Shown one piece after another: positions 10,519 to 18,472 of a stretch of 64,000 bases of DNA; position 1 is the stretch's first letter; each line of letters opens with the position of its first letter. Below the pieces are notes generated by a model. The model did no database searches, had not been told where the DNA came from, and was given only the letters and a program-made list of their open reading frames with translations. This DNA is from JBFMAI01 sp040755725 (GTDB taxonomy: Bacteria; Planctomycetota; Phycisphaerae; UBA1845; Fen-1342), in assembly GCA_040755725.1 (NCBI GenBank), contig JBFMAI010000023.1, forward strand, positions 334,126 to 398,125, written 5' to 3'. The position numbers were made by a program, and so were the translations under genes.

Positions 10519-12051
10519 CTAAGCCCAGTGTGGACGCTCGTCGGGACGGGCGGACGCAGCTCGTGCGAGGTACGGCCCCGCTTCCGCCGGCGACAGGCGC
10601 GGGTTGGTGTGTCGGATGCCGAGCAACTCGGTGAGCCGATCGTAGGCGTCGGTGTTCTGTAGAAGTCCCGCGAACCGCCCGGCACCCGGCCCACAGGCGG
10701 TCAACAGCACGCAGTCTGCGGTGTGGGCGGTCCCGGTCCAGCCGATGCCGGTGTGGTTCCCGAGCACCCGGCCCAGCGTGCTGAAGAGGCCCGGCTGCGG
10801 ATGGTCCGGCTCGTCCGGCGTGTCGCTCGCGGCCACAGCTTGGAGCTGCTCCCCCTCGCCGCGCGACAGCTCGACGCCCAATGCCCGCCGCACGAGGTCC
10901 ACGACCGCACGCGCCCCCGATTCGCGGGCGACGCCGCGCAGCTCACGCGATAGCGCCTGGTACGACGTGGACATGCGGGCCACGCGCCGGAAGCACGCCG
11001 TGCTGTCGCGGTAATCATCCCCCATGCCGTTGAGGCCGGGATTCGCGTTGCCGTGGTCCGAAGTGATGATGACCAGCGTATCATCGCGTCGCGCCGCAAA
11101 CGCCAGCACCGTCTCCACGGCGTCATCGAAAGCAAGCTGCTCCCACAGCAGGGCCGCGGCATCGTTGGCGTGGGCGGCGTGATCGACGCGCCCTCCCTCG
11201 ACCTGTAACAGAAACCCGTGCTCCGCGCCGGCGAGAGTGGCGAGGGCCGCGGCGGTCATCTCCGCCAGCGTCGGCACGAGTTGGCCCGGCTCCGCGCTCC
11301 GTCGCTGGTCGACCGTGTACGGCAGGTGCCCGTCGGCAAACAGGCCGAGAACCTTGGGCGGTTGCTGACCGGAAAGCACCTGCTCGCGACGGTCCCAGCA
11401 TGTGTATCCGGCGGCAGCGTACTCGGCCAGCAAGTCGCGGCGGTCCTTGCGCAGGTCCGCGGCGAAAAACTTCCGGCCCCCGCCGAGCAACACGTCCACC
11501 TGGTTCAGGTACTGCGGGGCGATCAGCGGTTGGTCCTCGCGGCGGGCCTGGACGGCCGCGAAGCCGGCGGGAGTCGCGTGGGTGATGGTGGTCGTGGTGA
11601 CGAGGCCGACACGCCGGCCGCCGTCGCGCACCAGGCGGGCGATCGGCACCAGGGCACGGCCGTCCGGCAGCATGTTCAGCGCCCCGTTGAACGCCCGGCT
11701 GCCGCTGGCCCACGCGGTGCTGGCGGCGGCGGAATCGGTGACGAGCGAGTTCAGGGCGTGCGTTTCGAACAGCCCGTGGACCGCGCGCGGGTCTTGCAGC
11801 AGTGCGTACCAGCGCGTCTCGCGCCCGCGGACAAGCTGGGAAAACGGCTCGGCTAGCGACGGTACACCGAGGCTCATGCCGTCGGCGACCATGAAGACAA
11901 CATTCCGCGGCGCCTTCTCGGCAAGCGGTCGTGGGGGGCCGTTCTCGCCGTCCTGCGCGCGGGCCGCCGCCCCCGGCCAGCCCACGGCCACGCCGCCGGC
12001 CAGGCCGAGCTCCAGCACTTCCCGGCGAGTGAGCTGATGACGCAGACTCAT
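10519..12051 (-). CDS. Alkaline phosphatase, Tat-exported (PhoA superfamily)
   Basis: A 510-residue periplasmic metallo-phosphatase. The N-terminus has a twin-arginine signal (LTRREVLELGLAGG) and a cleavage region near AARA. The catalytic domain begins VVFMVADGMS, with D as the first metal ligand, and continues to the phospho-serine motif VTDSAAASTAWASG, where DSA carries the nucleophile. It has ITHATPAGF, a VEGGRVDHAAHAND metal site, TSDHGN and a late TGTAHTADCV histidine site. All canonical alkaline phosphatase metal motifs are therefore present. It would release phosphate from monoesters. The ATG at 12051 starts exactly at the Tat signal; the upstream 16 codons are excluded. No pho regulatory box was identified. 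Confidence 0.9.
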   Translation of the reverse strand: MSLRHQLTRREVLELGLAGGVAVGWPGAAARAQDGENGPPRPLAEKAPRNVVFMVADGMSLGVPSLAEPFSQLVRGRETRWYALLQDPRAVHGLFETHALNSLVTDSAAASTAWASGSRAFNGALNMLPDGRALVPIARLVRDGGRRVGLVTTTTITHATPAGFAAVQARREDQPLIAPQYLNQVDVLLGGGRKFFAADLRKDRRDLLAEYAAAGYTCWDRREQVLSGQQPPKVLGLFADGHLPYTVDQRRSAEPGQLVPTLAEMTAAALATLAGAEHGFLLQVEGGRVDHAAHANDAAALLWEQLAFDDAVETVLAFAARRDDTLVIITSDHGNANPGLNGMGDDYRDSTACFRRVARMSTSYQALSRELRGVARESGARAVVDLVRRALGVELSRGEGEQLQAVAASDTPDEPDHPQPGLFSTLGRVLGNHTGIGWTGTAHTADCVLLTACGPGAGRFAGLLQNTDAYDRLTELLGIRHTNPRLSPAEAGPYLARAASARPDERPHWA

Positions 12052-12099
12052 AGGCGTTGCTCCAACAGGTTGCGTGGCTGCGCTGGGGCAAACCCGCAA

Positions 12100-12395
12100 A
12101 TCGCATCGATTCTATACGCCGTATTACAAATGAGGCGCAAAGATGGCGCGTGGGGCGGTTTCGGAGAGGCGCGCGTGCGCTGCGATCGAATCCGGACCAC
12201 CGATGACCTCGCCCGGTTTATGCACCAGTTGCTATGAGAGTCGCACCACGTTCACGATCCTCGACCGGCCTCTTCCCCTGGGGCTCCCCGGTTGAGGATT
12301 GAAGCCGGGGGTTTAGGGACCGAGCCCGCGAGGACCTGTCTGCCGTAGCGCAGGCCGTTCGGCATCGGGTCGCCGCGGCGACCGTCTGATAGCCC
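12100..12395. other. Spacer without a gene between phosphatase and transposase remnant
   Basis: No open frame here has recognisable protein content. It lies upstream of the phosphatase gene (minus strand) and next to the transposase fragment, and is probably promoter plus insertion debris. Confidence 0.4.
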
Positions 12396-12638
12396 ACGTT
12401 TCGCGCTGGTCTGTTTGCTGATATGCAGCCGGAACAGGATCGGCAGGCAGAAGACGTGCTCGGGCCGGAACGGGAAACGCAGGATCACGCCCAGGACGAC
12501 CGCACTGTGGCCCCGGTTCGTCAGGGCCACTTCGCGGGTCACGAGCAGCGGGTCATGGTGCATACCGACGCCAAGGATCTTCAGGCCGCGTTTGCGGGCC
12601 AGGGTGTCGTCCAGGGCCAACAGCACAACCCCGCGTCG
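12396..12638 (-). pseudogene. Fragment of a DDE transposase
   Basis: About 80 codons match the core of a DDE-superfamily (IS701-like) transposase as I recall it: VLLALDDTLARKRGLKILG, GVGMHHDPLL, GHSAVVLGVILRFPF, FCLPILFRLH and SKQTSAKRG. ALDDTLARKRG contains the first catalytic Asp. The frame runs on at both ends (12252-12755), but upstream sequence is a dispersed palindromic repeat and downstream sequence is unrelated, so both ends of the enzyme are missing. A full enzyme would be several times longer. No terminal inverted repeats are visible. Confidence 0.65.
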
Positions 12639-12671
12639 CCCAGCCAGGGGAGCGGCAACAACATGAGGCGG

Positions 12672-12748
12672 GGGAGGGCGAGGCTGTCTCCTGCGGCGAC
12701 CCTGTCGGCCCGCCCAGCCGTGGCTTCGCGGGAAGTTGGCCCTCCCGC
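12672..12748. repeat. Dispersed palindromic repeat, family A, copy 1
   Basis: Starts GGGAGGGCGAGGCTGTCTCC and ends GGCCCTCCCG, an imperfect inverted repeat. The first 20-plus bases are the reverse complement of bases 49932-49955 (GGAGACAGCCTCGCCCTCCC), showing that this is a mobile or copied family and not chance. Other copies: 35134-35196, 39680-39731, 49870-49996. Confidence 0.75.
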
Positions 12749-12794
12749 GCTGCACGGTCGCTGACGTCCATTCGGTTCGCGGGACGCGGGCGGA

Positions 12795-13502
12795 CTACCG
12801 CGGTTCGTCAAACTCCCCTACCGGCAGGCCGTCCGCCACGTCGCGCAGGGCGGCGTGATCGAGAATGCGAATCTGCTGCGCGTCGACCGTTTCGATCAGC
12901 CCCGCTTCGGCCAGCCGCCGCAGCGTCCGCGACAACGTCTCCCGCGTCAGGTTCAGGTGGCTGGCCACGTCTTTCTTCAACACCGGCAACGTGAACGCCT
13001 CCGGCCGCTCGTGCGGCGCCGACCGCAGGATGTAGCCCGCCACACGCCCGACGGCGTCGCGCAAGACGACATCTTCGAGCAAGCCGACGAGATGCCGCGT
13101 CCACAACGCCAGCCCCTCAACCAACTGAAGGCACACGCGGTGGTTCGTCTCCAGCAGCCGCCGAAAGCGGTCCGCCGGCAGCAGCACGCACACGGTGTCC
13201 TCAACAGCCTCGGCGTTGGCGGGACAGAGCAGGTCACCGATGACCGCGACCTCGGCGAACGTCTGCCCCGGCTGGGCCATGTGCAGGACATGGTCCTTGC
13301 CGCTGGGGGCCACCTTGTACACGCGGACCAGGCCGCGGCCGACGCAATAAAGCGCCTCGCATTCCTGCCCCTGCCGGAAAATCACGCGATCTTTCGCGAA
13401 TTCGACCACTCGCCCCAGCTCCCCGACGAGGGCCAGGGACAAGTCGTCTAACCCACGAAATAGAGAGCACTTACGAAGAATCTGGGCCGCTGTCAGCTCC
13501 AT
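12795..13502 (-). CDS. Crp/Fnr-family regulator (HcpR/Dnr-like)
   Basis: A 235-residue transcription factor: cyclic-nucleotide-binding-type beta-roll at about 10-125, dimer helix at about 125-160, winged helix-turn-helix at 175-205. The recognition helix TRETLSRTLRR has E188, S191 and R192 in the E-x2-S-R spacing that FNR uses to read TTGAT half sites. FNR's N-terminal cysteine cluster is absent, so this is not an Fe-S oxygen sensor of the FNR type; Dnr and HcpR proteins sense NO with haem or by other means. It is divergent from a ferredoxin-hcp pair, and a perfect TTGATCCAGATCAA box lies 36 bases upstream of its start. It probably controls that pair and itself in response to nitrosative stress. 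Confidence 0.85.
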   Translation of the reverse strand: MELTAAQILRKCSLFRGLDDLSLALVGELGRVVEFAKDRVIFRQGQECEALYCVGRGLVRVYKVAPSGKDHVLHMAQPGQTFAEVAVIGDLLCPANAEAVEDTVCVLLPADRFRRLLETNHRVCLQLVEGLALWTRHLVGLLEDVVLRDAVGRVAGYILRSAPHERPEAFTLPVLKKDVASHLNLTRETLSRTLRRLAEAGLIETVDAQQIRILDHAALRDVADGLPVGEFDEPR

Positions 13503-13537
13503 CCGCTCACCCGGCTGTGAAATTAATTCGTACCGTT

Positions 13538-13551
13538 TTGATCCAGATCAA
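13538..13551. promoter_or_regulatory. Perfect FNR/Dnr-type operator
   Basis: TTGATCCAGATCAA, a perfect TTGAT-N4-ATCAA palindrome, in the 143-base gap between the divergent regulator (start 13502) and ferredoxin (start 13646). Its centre is about 42 bases from the regulator start and 101 bases from the ferredoxin start. The adjacent regulator carries the matching E-x2-S-R recognition helix. One site could activate the ferredoxin-hcp side and autoregulate the other. Confidence 0.8.
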
Positions 13552-13645
13552 CGACAATCGCCGCCGACCGTGCGAAAAGTAGTGTCGCGGCGGCGGCAGG
13601 CCGTGGCAAGGGCTGCGGCCGGAGCCGTCGCCGGAGGTACTTAGC

Positions 13646-14488
13646 ATGATCCGCGAAGTCGTGGTGATCGACGAGGAGCTGTGCGACGGGTGCGGACTCT
13701 GCATTCCGTCGTGCCAGGAGGGGGCGCTCCAGATCGTCAATGGGAAGGCGAAACTAGTCGCCGATCGGCTGTGCGACGGCCTCGGGGCGTGCCTGGGGCA
13801 TTGCCCAAGAGGCGCGATGCGCATTGAGCGGCGGGAAGCCGACGCGTTCGACGAAGTGGCCGTCGCCGCCCACCTGGGCACGTCAGCCCCGACACCGCTT
13901 CAGCACCGGCATCAACCCGCGGCACTGTCGCCGGCGCCGCATTCCGGCGGTGGGTGTCCGGGGGCGCGGTTCACGCGGTTCACGGGCGGTGCATGCCCCC
14001 CGAGTAGCGGGAACGGTTCCGCCAAGATCGTGACGGAGCAGTCCTCCGAGCTGACGCACTGGCCCGTGCAGTTGCACCTGCTGTCGCCGCACGCCCCGGT
14101 GTTGAAGGGCGCGCGCCTGCTGGTGACGGCGGATTGCGTGCCGATCGCGTATGCTGGTTTTCACGCAGAGCTGCTGCGCGGCCGGGCCGTGGTGATCGCG
14201 TGTCCCAAGCTCGACGACACGACGGGCTACGTCGAGAAGCTCACCGAGATGATCGCGCACAACGAGTTGCGGGACATCACCGTCGTCCACATGGAGGTGC
14301 CGTGCTGCACGGGGATTGTCCACGCGGTCCTGCGGGCACGCCAGCTCGCCCAGGTACCCGTGCCCGTCGAGGAAATCGTCATCGGCATTCGCGGCGATGT
14401 CGTCGGTCGGCGGTCGCTGCCGGCGGAAAGCCAACACCCCGGCGGTTGTTCCGCCATGGATCGTGGACAGGAGAGTGTGAGAAGTTAA
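13646..14488 (+). CDS. 4Fe-4S ferredoxin-domain protein, Hcp-associated
   Basis: A 280-residue iron-sulphur protein of the type commonly found beside hcp. The N-terminal domain has a full cluster motif C13-x2-C16-x2-C19-x3-C23 and a second, C43-x5-C49-x3-C53-P, in which the usual middle Cys is Leu46; this CDGLGAC variant is common in the family. A variable linker (about 75-135) is followed by a conserved domain (about 140-265) with VTADCVPIAYAGFH, VIACPKLDD and VEVPCCTGI-like motifs (here HMEVPCCTG), where further cysteines may bind another cluster. It probably supplies electrons to the hybrid-cluster protein encoded downstream. A GGAGG precedes the ATG. The 174-base gap to hcp contains a repeat, so the pair may still be one transcript. 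Confidence 0.85.
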   Translation: MIREVVVIDEELCDGCGLCIPSCQEGALQIVNGKAKLVADRLCDGLGACLGHCPRGAMRIERREADAFDEVAVAAHLGTSAPTPLQHRHQPAALSPAPHSGGGCPGARFTRFTGGACPPSSGNGSAKIVTEQSSELTHWPVQLHLLSPHAPVLKGARLLVTADCVPIAYAGFHAELLRGRAVVIACPKLDDTTGYVEKLTEMIAHNELRDITVVHMEVPCCTGIVHAVLRARQLAQVPVPVEEIVIGIRGDVVGRRSLPAESQHPGGCSAMDRGQESVRS

Positions 14489-14502
14489 TACGCGGCGGTC
14501 GT

Positions 14503-14570
14503 TACCCTCCCCCAACCCCTCCCTGAGGGGGGGGTTAAGCACCGCCAGCCTCTCCCGGAGAGGGAGGGGG
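14503..14570. repeat. Dispersed repeat, family B, copy 1
   Basis: Contains ACCCTCCCCCAACCCCTCCC, the reverse complement of the family B core AGGGAGGGGTTGGGGGAGGG, and then a CTCTCCCGGAGAGGGAGGGG hairpin. It sits between the ferredoxin gene and hcp. Other copies: 18334-18369, 33113-33150 and 39774-39874. Confidence 0.75.
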
Positions 14571-14662
14571 CGGTTAGCCGCCTCCAGGACGGAGATGGCA
14601 ACGCTTGCTCATCACCGGCGCGGCGGCAGAAGCGCGGCCCGGTATTCAGAAAGGAAGGAACC

Positions 14663-15973
14663 ATGTTCTGCAATCAGTGTGAACAGACCCATCAGGGCAC
14701 CGGCTGTGTTGAGACCGGCGTGTGCGGAAAAGACCCGGACATGCAGTCGCTCCAGGAAATCCTGCTCTACGGCGTGAAGGGCATGTGTGCGTATGCCCAC
14801 CATGCTCGGCGACTCGGGATGGTGGATGAAGATGTCGATGCCTTCGTCGAAGAAGCGCTGTTCGCCACCGTCACCAACGTCAATTTCGACCTGGGGAGCC
14901 TATTTGAGCTTGTCCTGGAATGCGGGCACAAGAACCTGCGCGTGATGCAAATGCTCGATGAGGGGCACACGAAGCGCTTTGGCACCCCGTCGCCGACGAC
15001 CGTGTTCGAAGGTACTCGGGCCGGCCCCGGCATCCTCGTCACCGGTCACGACATGGTCGATCTGGCCGACCTGCTCGAACAGACCAAGGGCACCGGCATC
15101 AATGTCTACACCCACGGTGAGATGCTGCCCGCCCACATGTACCCCGGGCTCCGCAAGCATAGACACCTGGTCGGGCACTTCGGCGGCGCGTGGCAGAAGC
15201 AGCGGGCCGAGTTCCTGCGCTTCACGGGGCCGATCCTGGCTACCACCAACTGCATCCTCATCCCGCGTGAGCAGTACAAGGACCGCTTATTCACAACCCG
15301 CGTCACCGCGGTCCCCGGCGGCCGGCGGTTGACGACCAACGACTTCTCCGCGGTCATCGATTCGGCCCGCCGGTGCGAGCCGCTGGCGGAGCGGCCGGAC
15401 GGCGAGTCCACGATCGGTTTCCACCACAGCGTGCTGCTCGGTCTGGCCGACAAGATTCTGGCGGCGGTGAAGGCCGGCCACCTGCGCCATTTCTTCGTCA
15501 TCGGCGGTTGCGACGGGGCCGAGCCGGGCCGCAATTACTTCACCGAATTCGCGCGCAACACGCCGAAAGACACCATCGTGCTCACGCTCGGGTGCGGCAA
15601 GTACCGGATTCGCAATGAAGACTTCGGGACGATCACGCTCGACGGGGCCGGACCGGTCCCGCGGCTGCTGGACATGGGGCAGTGCAACGACGCCTATGGG
15701 GCGATTCAGGTGGCGGCCGGGTTGGCCAAGGCGTGCAACGGCTCGGTCAACGACCTCCCGCTGAGTATCGTGCTGTCGTGGTTCGAGCAGAAGGCCGTCG
15801 CGGTCCTGCTAACCCTGCTTGCGTTGGGCGTAAAGGGCATCCGCATCGGCCCCGCCGCCCCGGCGTTCGTGTCGCCGAACGTGTTCAAGATCCTCCAGGA
15901 CAAGTATGACCTGAAGCTGACGGGCGCCGACCCGCACGCGGACTTGAGCGCGTGCCTGTCCCGTCGGGCGTAG
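14663..15973 (+). CDS. hcp: Hydroxylamine reductase / hybrid-cluster protein, short (class III-like)
   Basis: A 436-residue Hcp. The N-terminal cluster motif is C3-x2-C6-x8-C15-x5-C21. Hybrid-cluster ligands are recognisable: GHDM histidine, the Glu of THGEMLPAH, Cys in TTNCILIP, GGCDGAEPGRNY, LGCGKYR, MGQCNDAYGA, and Glu/Lys in SWFEQKA. Common Hcp proteins are about 540-550 residues; this one lacks about 100 residues just after the Cys motif, the hallmark of class III enzymes first described in thermophilic archaea and bacteria. Hcp reduces hydroxylamine or acts as an NO reductase in vivo. AAGGAAGG precedes the ATG. The upstream ferredoxin and divergent Crp/Fnr protein complete a nitrosative-stress module. 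Confidence 0.95.
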   Translation: MFCNQCEQTHQGTGCVETGVCGKDPDMQSLQEILLYGVKGMCAYAHHARRLGMVDEDVDAFVEEALFATVTNVNFDLGSLFELVLECGHKNLRVMQMLDEGHTKRFGTPSPTTVFEGTRAGPGILVTGHDMVDLADLLEQTKGTGINVYTHGEMLPAHMYPGLRKHRHLVGHFGGAWQKQRAEFLRFTGPILATTNCILIPREQYKDRLFTTRVTAVPGGRRLTTNDFSAVIDSARRCEPLAERPDGESTIGFHHSVLLGLADKILAAVKAGHLRHFFVIGGCDGAEPGRNYFTEFARNTPKDTIVLTLGCGKYRIRNEDFGTITLDGAGPVPRLLDMGQCNDAYGAIQVAAGLAKACNGSVNDLPLSIVLSWFEQKAVAVLLTLLALGVKGIRIGPAAPAFVSPNVFKILQDKYDLKLTGADPHADLSACLSRRA

Positions 15974-16407
15974 CCAAGAGATAATCACCACGGAGGCACA
16001 GAGAGCACAGAGACAGAAGAGGCGAAGCGAGTGGGGCCATAGTAGTTGTGTAGCTTTGCTGTGTCGCCGACGATTTAGAGCGCCTAACAGGGCTCTGGGG
16101 CACGGGCTCTCAGCCCGTGTTTCACCGGCTGGAGAGCCGGCGTCCCACCGTTGTGCTATCCCGGATTATTCACCAACTTCGTGAGCGTCGGTGCAAACCC
16201 GTTCCGTTTGGCGGTGTAGAACATGCGTACAGGCACGCCTGACCCACGGAGCGGGAGCAGCACCTCCTGGGTGAAGGTCAGGTACGGGCCGGTCGTGCTG
16301 GTAGAGGCGGCGCGTACCACGGCTACTACCGCCAGACGATGTACTATCGTGTCCGCTGAGTAAACCACGTCTACGCGCCGCACGGGTGGTGTGGCATCCT
16401 GGGGAGC
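15974..16407. other. Repeat-rich spacer downstream of hcp
   Basis: Holds the start of an ACCACGGAGGCACAGAGAGC repeat (about 15987) and two back-to-back hairpins: ACGGGCTCTCAGCCCGT at 16102-16118 and CCGGCTGGAGAGCCGG at 16125-16140. Such paired hairpins are frequent intergenic elements in planctomycetes and may also act as a transcription barrier after hcp. A 75-codon minus-strand frame (16156-16383) has a somewhat protein-like end (GPYLTFTQEVLLPLRGSG) but matches nothing I know. Confidence 0.5.
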
Positions 16408-16500
16408 ATGCCGAAGCGAACTGATTCAGCAGCACGGTGGCGTGAGATTGCACGCGGCCAGGCCGAGAGCGGGCCGTCGGTGGCGGCCCGTCAGGGCGTG
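16408..16500 (+). pseudogene. 5' remnant of an IS66-type accessory gene (tnpA-like)
   Basis: About 30 codons starting MPKRTDSAARWREIARGQAE match the start of IS66-family TnpA or similar helix-turn-helix transposition proteins, which typically begin ...ARWREIVRRQAESGLSVA. The similarity ends around GPSVAARQG, exactly where the frame runs into the 3' end of the convergent prepilin-like gene (stop at 16491). The rest of the element is gone. Confidence 0.55.
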
Positions 16501-17447
16501 AAATTTGGCGTCCAGGGTTCGTCCAGGCTGTTGCCGGACCACTGGGAATTGTCGCCGTCGAAGGCGACGCTGCCGTCGGGATTGAACCGGTAGCCCAATT
16601 GCGTCGGCGTCGCCGCCGACGCGTGCCCGTCCACCCACAGGACATTGGCCCAGCCCCGGTGCCGGGGGTCGAGCGCGCTGCGATGCTCCGGCAGACTGGC
16701 CATTTCCCCGCTGATCGGGTCGACGCGCGGCGGGTCGAGGTTGAAGCCCTCGTTACCTAGCACCCGCTCATCGGTGATGTTCCAATCGTCGGTGTACGGT
16801 TGCCGTTCCGTCGGCGGGTACGAAGCGGCGGTGCCCATGCCGTCGCCGAACGCCACCGTTCGGCCGGGAAAGCGGATCACATTCAGCCGTACGGGCCAGT
16901 TCTTGTACGAGTCCAGGACGCTCTCATTGAGCAGCCGGGAGTTGCCCAGGAACTGGTAGTTGTAGCCGTAGCTGCCGTTGCGCTCGTCCTTCCAATCGGC
17001 CACGGTGGGGCACACGTAGACGCCGTAGGAATAGCGCTGCCGGTCGCCTTTGCGCCCGTGCATGTCGATCTCGTTCTTGCAGGCCTTCGGGTCATCGAAC
17101 GGCGGCACCCCGACGGACATGCTCATGCTGGCGATGAACGTCGGCCGGTACTTCAGGCGTCCATAGATCAGCGCCGCGGGCTCGCAGGGCTTGCTGCCCC
17201 ACTTCGGCAGCCGGCTGGGCGGCAACATGCCGTTGTTCTCGTCCACGTAGATGTTCAACCCCTGGCCGAGCACGTGGAGCTGGGCCAGGCACTGGGCCAG
17301 CCGGGCCTGCTGGCGGGCGCTGGAGAGCATCGGGGCCAGCACGCTGACCAGTAGCGAGATGATCGCGATGACGACCAGCAGTTCGATGAGCGTGAACCCC
17401 GCTGGGCCGCGCCGCGGCCGGTCTCCAAGTTGGTGCGTGACCCGCAT
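16491..17447 (-). CDS. Type II/IV prepilin-like protein with DG(H) C-terminal motif
   Basis: A 318-residue protein with a class III (prepilin peptidase) signal: GFTLIELLVVIAII at 17-30, G17 before the cleavage site and E21 as the conserved +5 Glu. The hydrophobic N-terminal helix extends to about 43. The body has paired cysteines, and near the C-terminus is GWANVLWVDGHA, the DG(H) motif of the planctomycete DUF1559-like prepilin family. These proteins are strongly amplified in planctomycetes; they are thought to form pseudopili or surface structures, but their function is unproven. AAAGGAGA precedes the ATG. It is divergent from a second prepilin-like gene (start 17573) and may share a promoter region with it. 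Confidence 0.88.
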   Translation of the reverse strand: MRVTHQLGDRPRRGPAGFTLIELLVVIAIISLLVSVLAPMLSSARQQARLAQCLAQLHVLGQGLNIYVDENNGMLPPSRLPKWGSKPCEPAALIYGRLKYRPTFIASMSMSVGVPPFDDPKACKNEIDMHGRKGDRQRYSYGVYVCPTVADWKDERNGSYGYNYQFLGNSRLLNESVLDSYKNWPVRLNVIRFPGRTVAFGDGMGTAASYPPTERQPYTDDWNITDERVLGNEGFNLDPPRVDPISGEMASLPEHRSALDPRHRGWANVLWVDGHASAATPTQLGYRFNPDGSVAFDGDNSQWSGNSLDEPWTPNFTP

Positions 17448-17572
17448 GGCCCATCTCCTTTCGCCGTCTCCACTCTAGCGACGCGTCGACCTGCTCGGCA
17501 ACGCATTTTACCCCGCTCGCGCGGTAAATATCGTATAATATCGGAAGAAGCAGCAGCCGAGCCCAGCGGTCC

Positions 17573-18472
17573 ATGTCCGAACGGAGCATCCAAGCCCACA
17601 TCGATCGGCGGGGAGCGGGTCGCGTCGCCCCCGCGCGTCGGAAGGGCTTCACGCTCATCGAACTGCTGGTCGTCGTCGCCATCGTCGCCCTACTGATGAG
17701 CGGGCTGCTGCCGACGCTGGCCGCGGCCCGCGAGCGGGGCAAGCGGACGCGCTGTGCCGCGAACCTCCAGCAAATCGCGCTCGGCTGGCAGATGTACCTC
17801 GACCACGAGATGGGCGGCGTGTTCCCGAAGTACCAGAAGAACATCCACTGGTTCTACGGCGGCAAGATGGACCAATACGGTTACCCGCAACTGGCCCTGA
17901 ACCCGCGGCCGATCAACTGGTACGTCGGCTCCGACCCCTATGGCAACCGCACCGCGGAGGTGTTCCACTGCCCGGCCGATCGCGGGGCCGAATACACTCG
18001 TACCCAGCCGCATTGGAGCCGGCCCAGCACCTACGATTACTACGGCAACAGCTACCCGGCCAACGGCGTGCTGTTCGCCTGGACCGGCAACCCGCCCATC
18101 GTGCGCGACGCCATCCCGATCTCGCTGTCCATGGTGGTCTTCCTCGGCGACCATCAGGTCATCTCCCCCGGCGACCCCTATCTCCAAGCCCGCTGGCACG
18201 ACCAGGACGGCCTCAGCATGAACGTCGCGTTCCTCGATGGCCACGTGGCGTTCACGCGCTTCGAGTTCGGCCAGTCGCAGACGGCCACGTACAGCTTCGA
18301 TCTGGCCTGGAAGCCACCCCCGCCACCGGAACACCCCTCCCCTCCAGGGAGGGGTTGGGGGAGGGTTGGATTACGGCGTCGAGGCGCGCTCGAGACTGAA
18401 GAAGGGATTCGCTTCGCCGCTACCACCCCACAATGCTGTACCCGCAGTCCACGTAGTGGACCTCGCCCGTGA
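17573..18472 (+). CDS. Prepilin-like protein with a repeat-derived C-terminus
   Basis: A 299-residue protein with an N-terminal class III signal (GFTLIELLVVVAIV, residues about 25-38) and the family's late MNVAFLDGHVAF motif near 222-233. Family members usually end soon after this motif. Here the frame runs through a family B dispersed repeat (18334-18369), which encodes HPSPPGRGWGRVG, and then reads 53 bases into the 3' end of fabI on the other strand. The last 45 or so residues are therefore probably a recent, non-functional or neutral addition caused by loss of the original stop. Same family as 16491-17447 and 52337-53050. Confidence 0.82.
   Translation: MSERSIQAHIDRRGAGRVAPARRKGFTLIELLVVVAIVALLMSGLLPTLAAARERGKRTRCAANLQQIALGWQMYLDHEMGGVFPKYQKNIHWFYGGKMDQYGYPQLALNPRPINWYVGSDPYGNRTAEVFHCPADRGAEYTRTQPHWSRPSTYDYYGNSYPANGVLFAWTGNPPIVRDAIPISLSMVVFLGDHQVISPGDPYLQARWHDQDGLSMNVAFLDGHVAFTRFEFGQSQTATYSFDLAWKPPPPPEHPSPPGRGWGRVGLRRRGALETEEGIRFAATTPQCCTRSPRSGPRP
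18334..18369. repeat. Dispersed repeat, family B, copy 2 (inside a coding frame)
   Basis: CCCTCCCCTCCAGGGAGGGG followed by TTGGGGGAGGGTTGG. Same core as 33113-33150 and, inverted, 14503-14570 and 39774-39800. This copy is translated as part of the prepilin-like gene 17573-18472. Confidence 0.8.

Noticed and set aside
16156..16383. 75-codon minus-strand frame ending GSGVPVRMFYTAKRNGF
   Set aside because: Looks slightly protein-like but has no start context, family or neighbour support.
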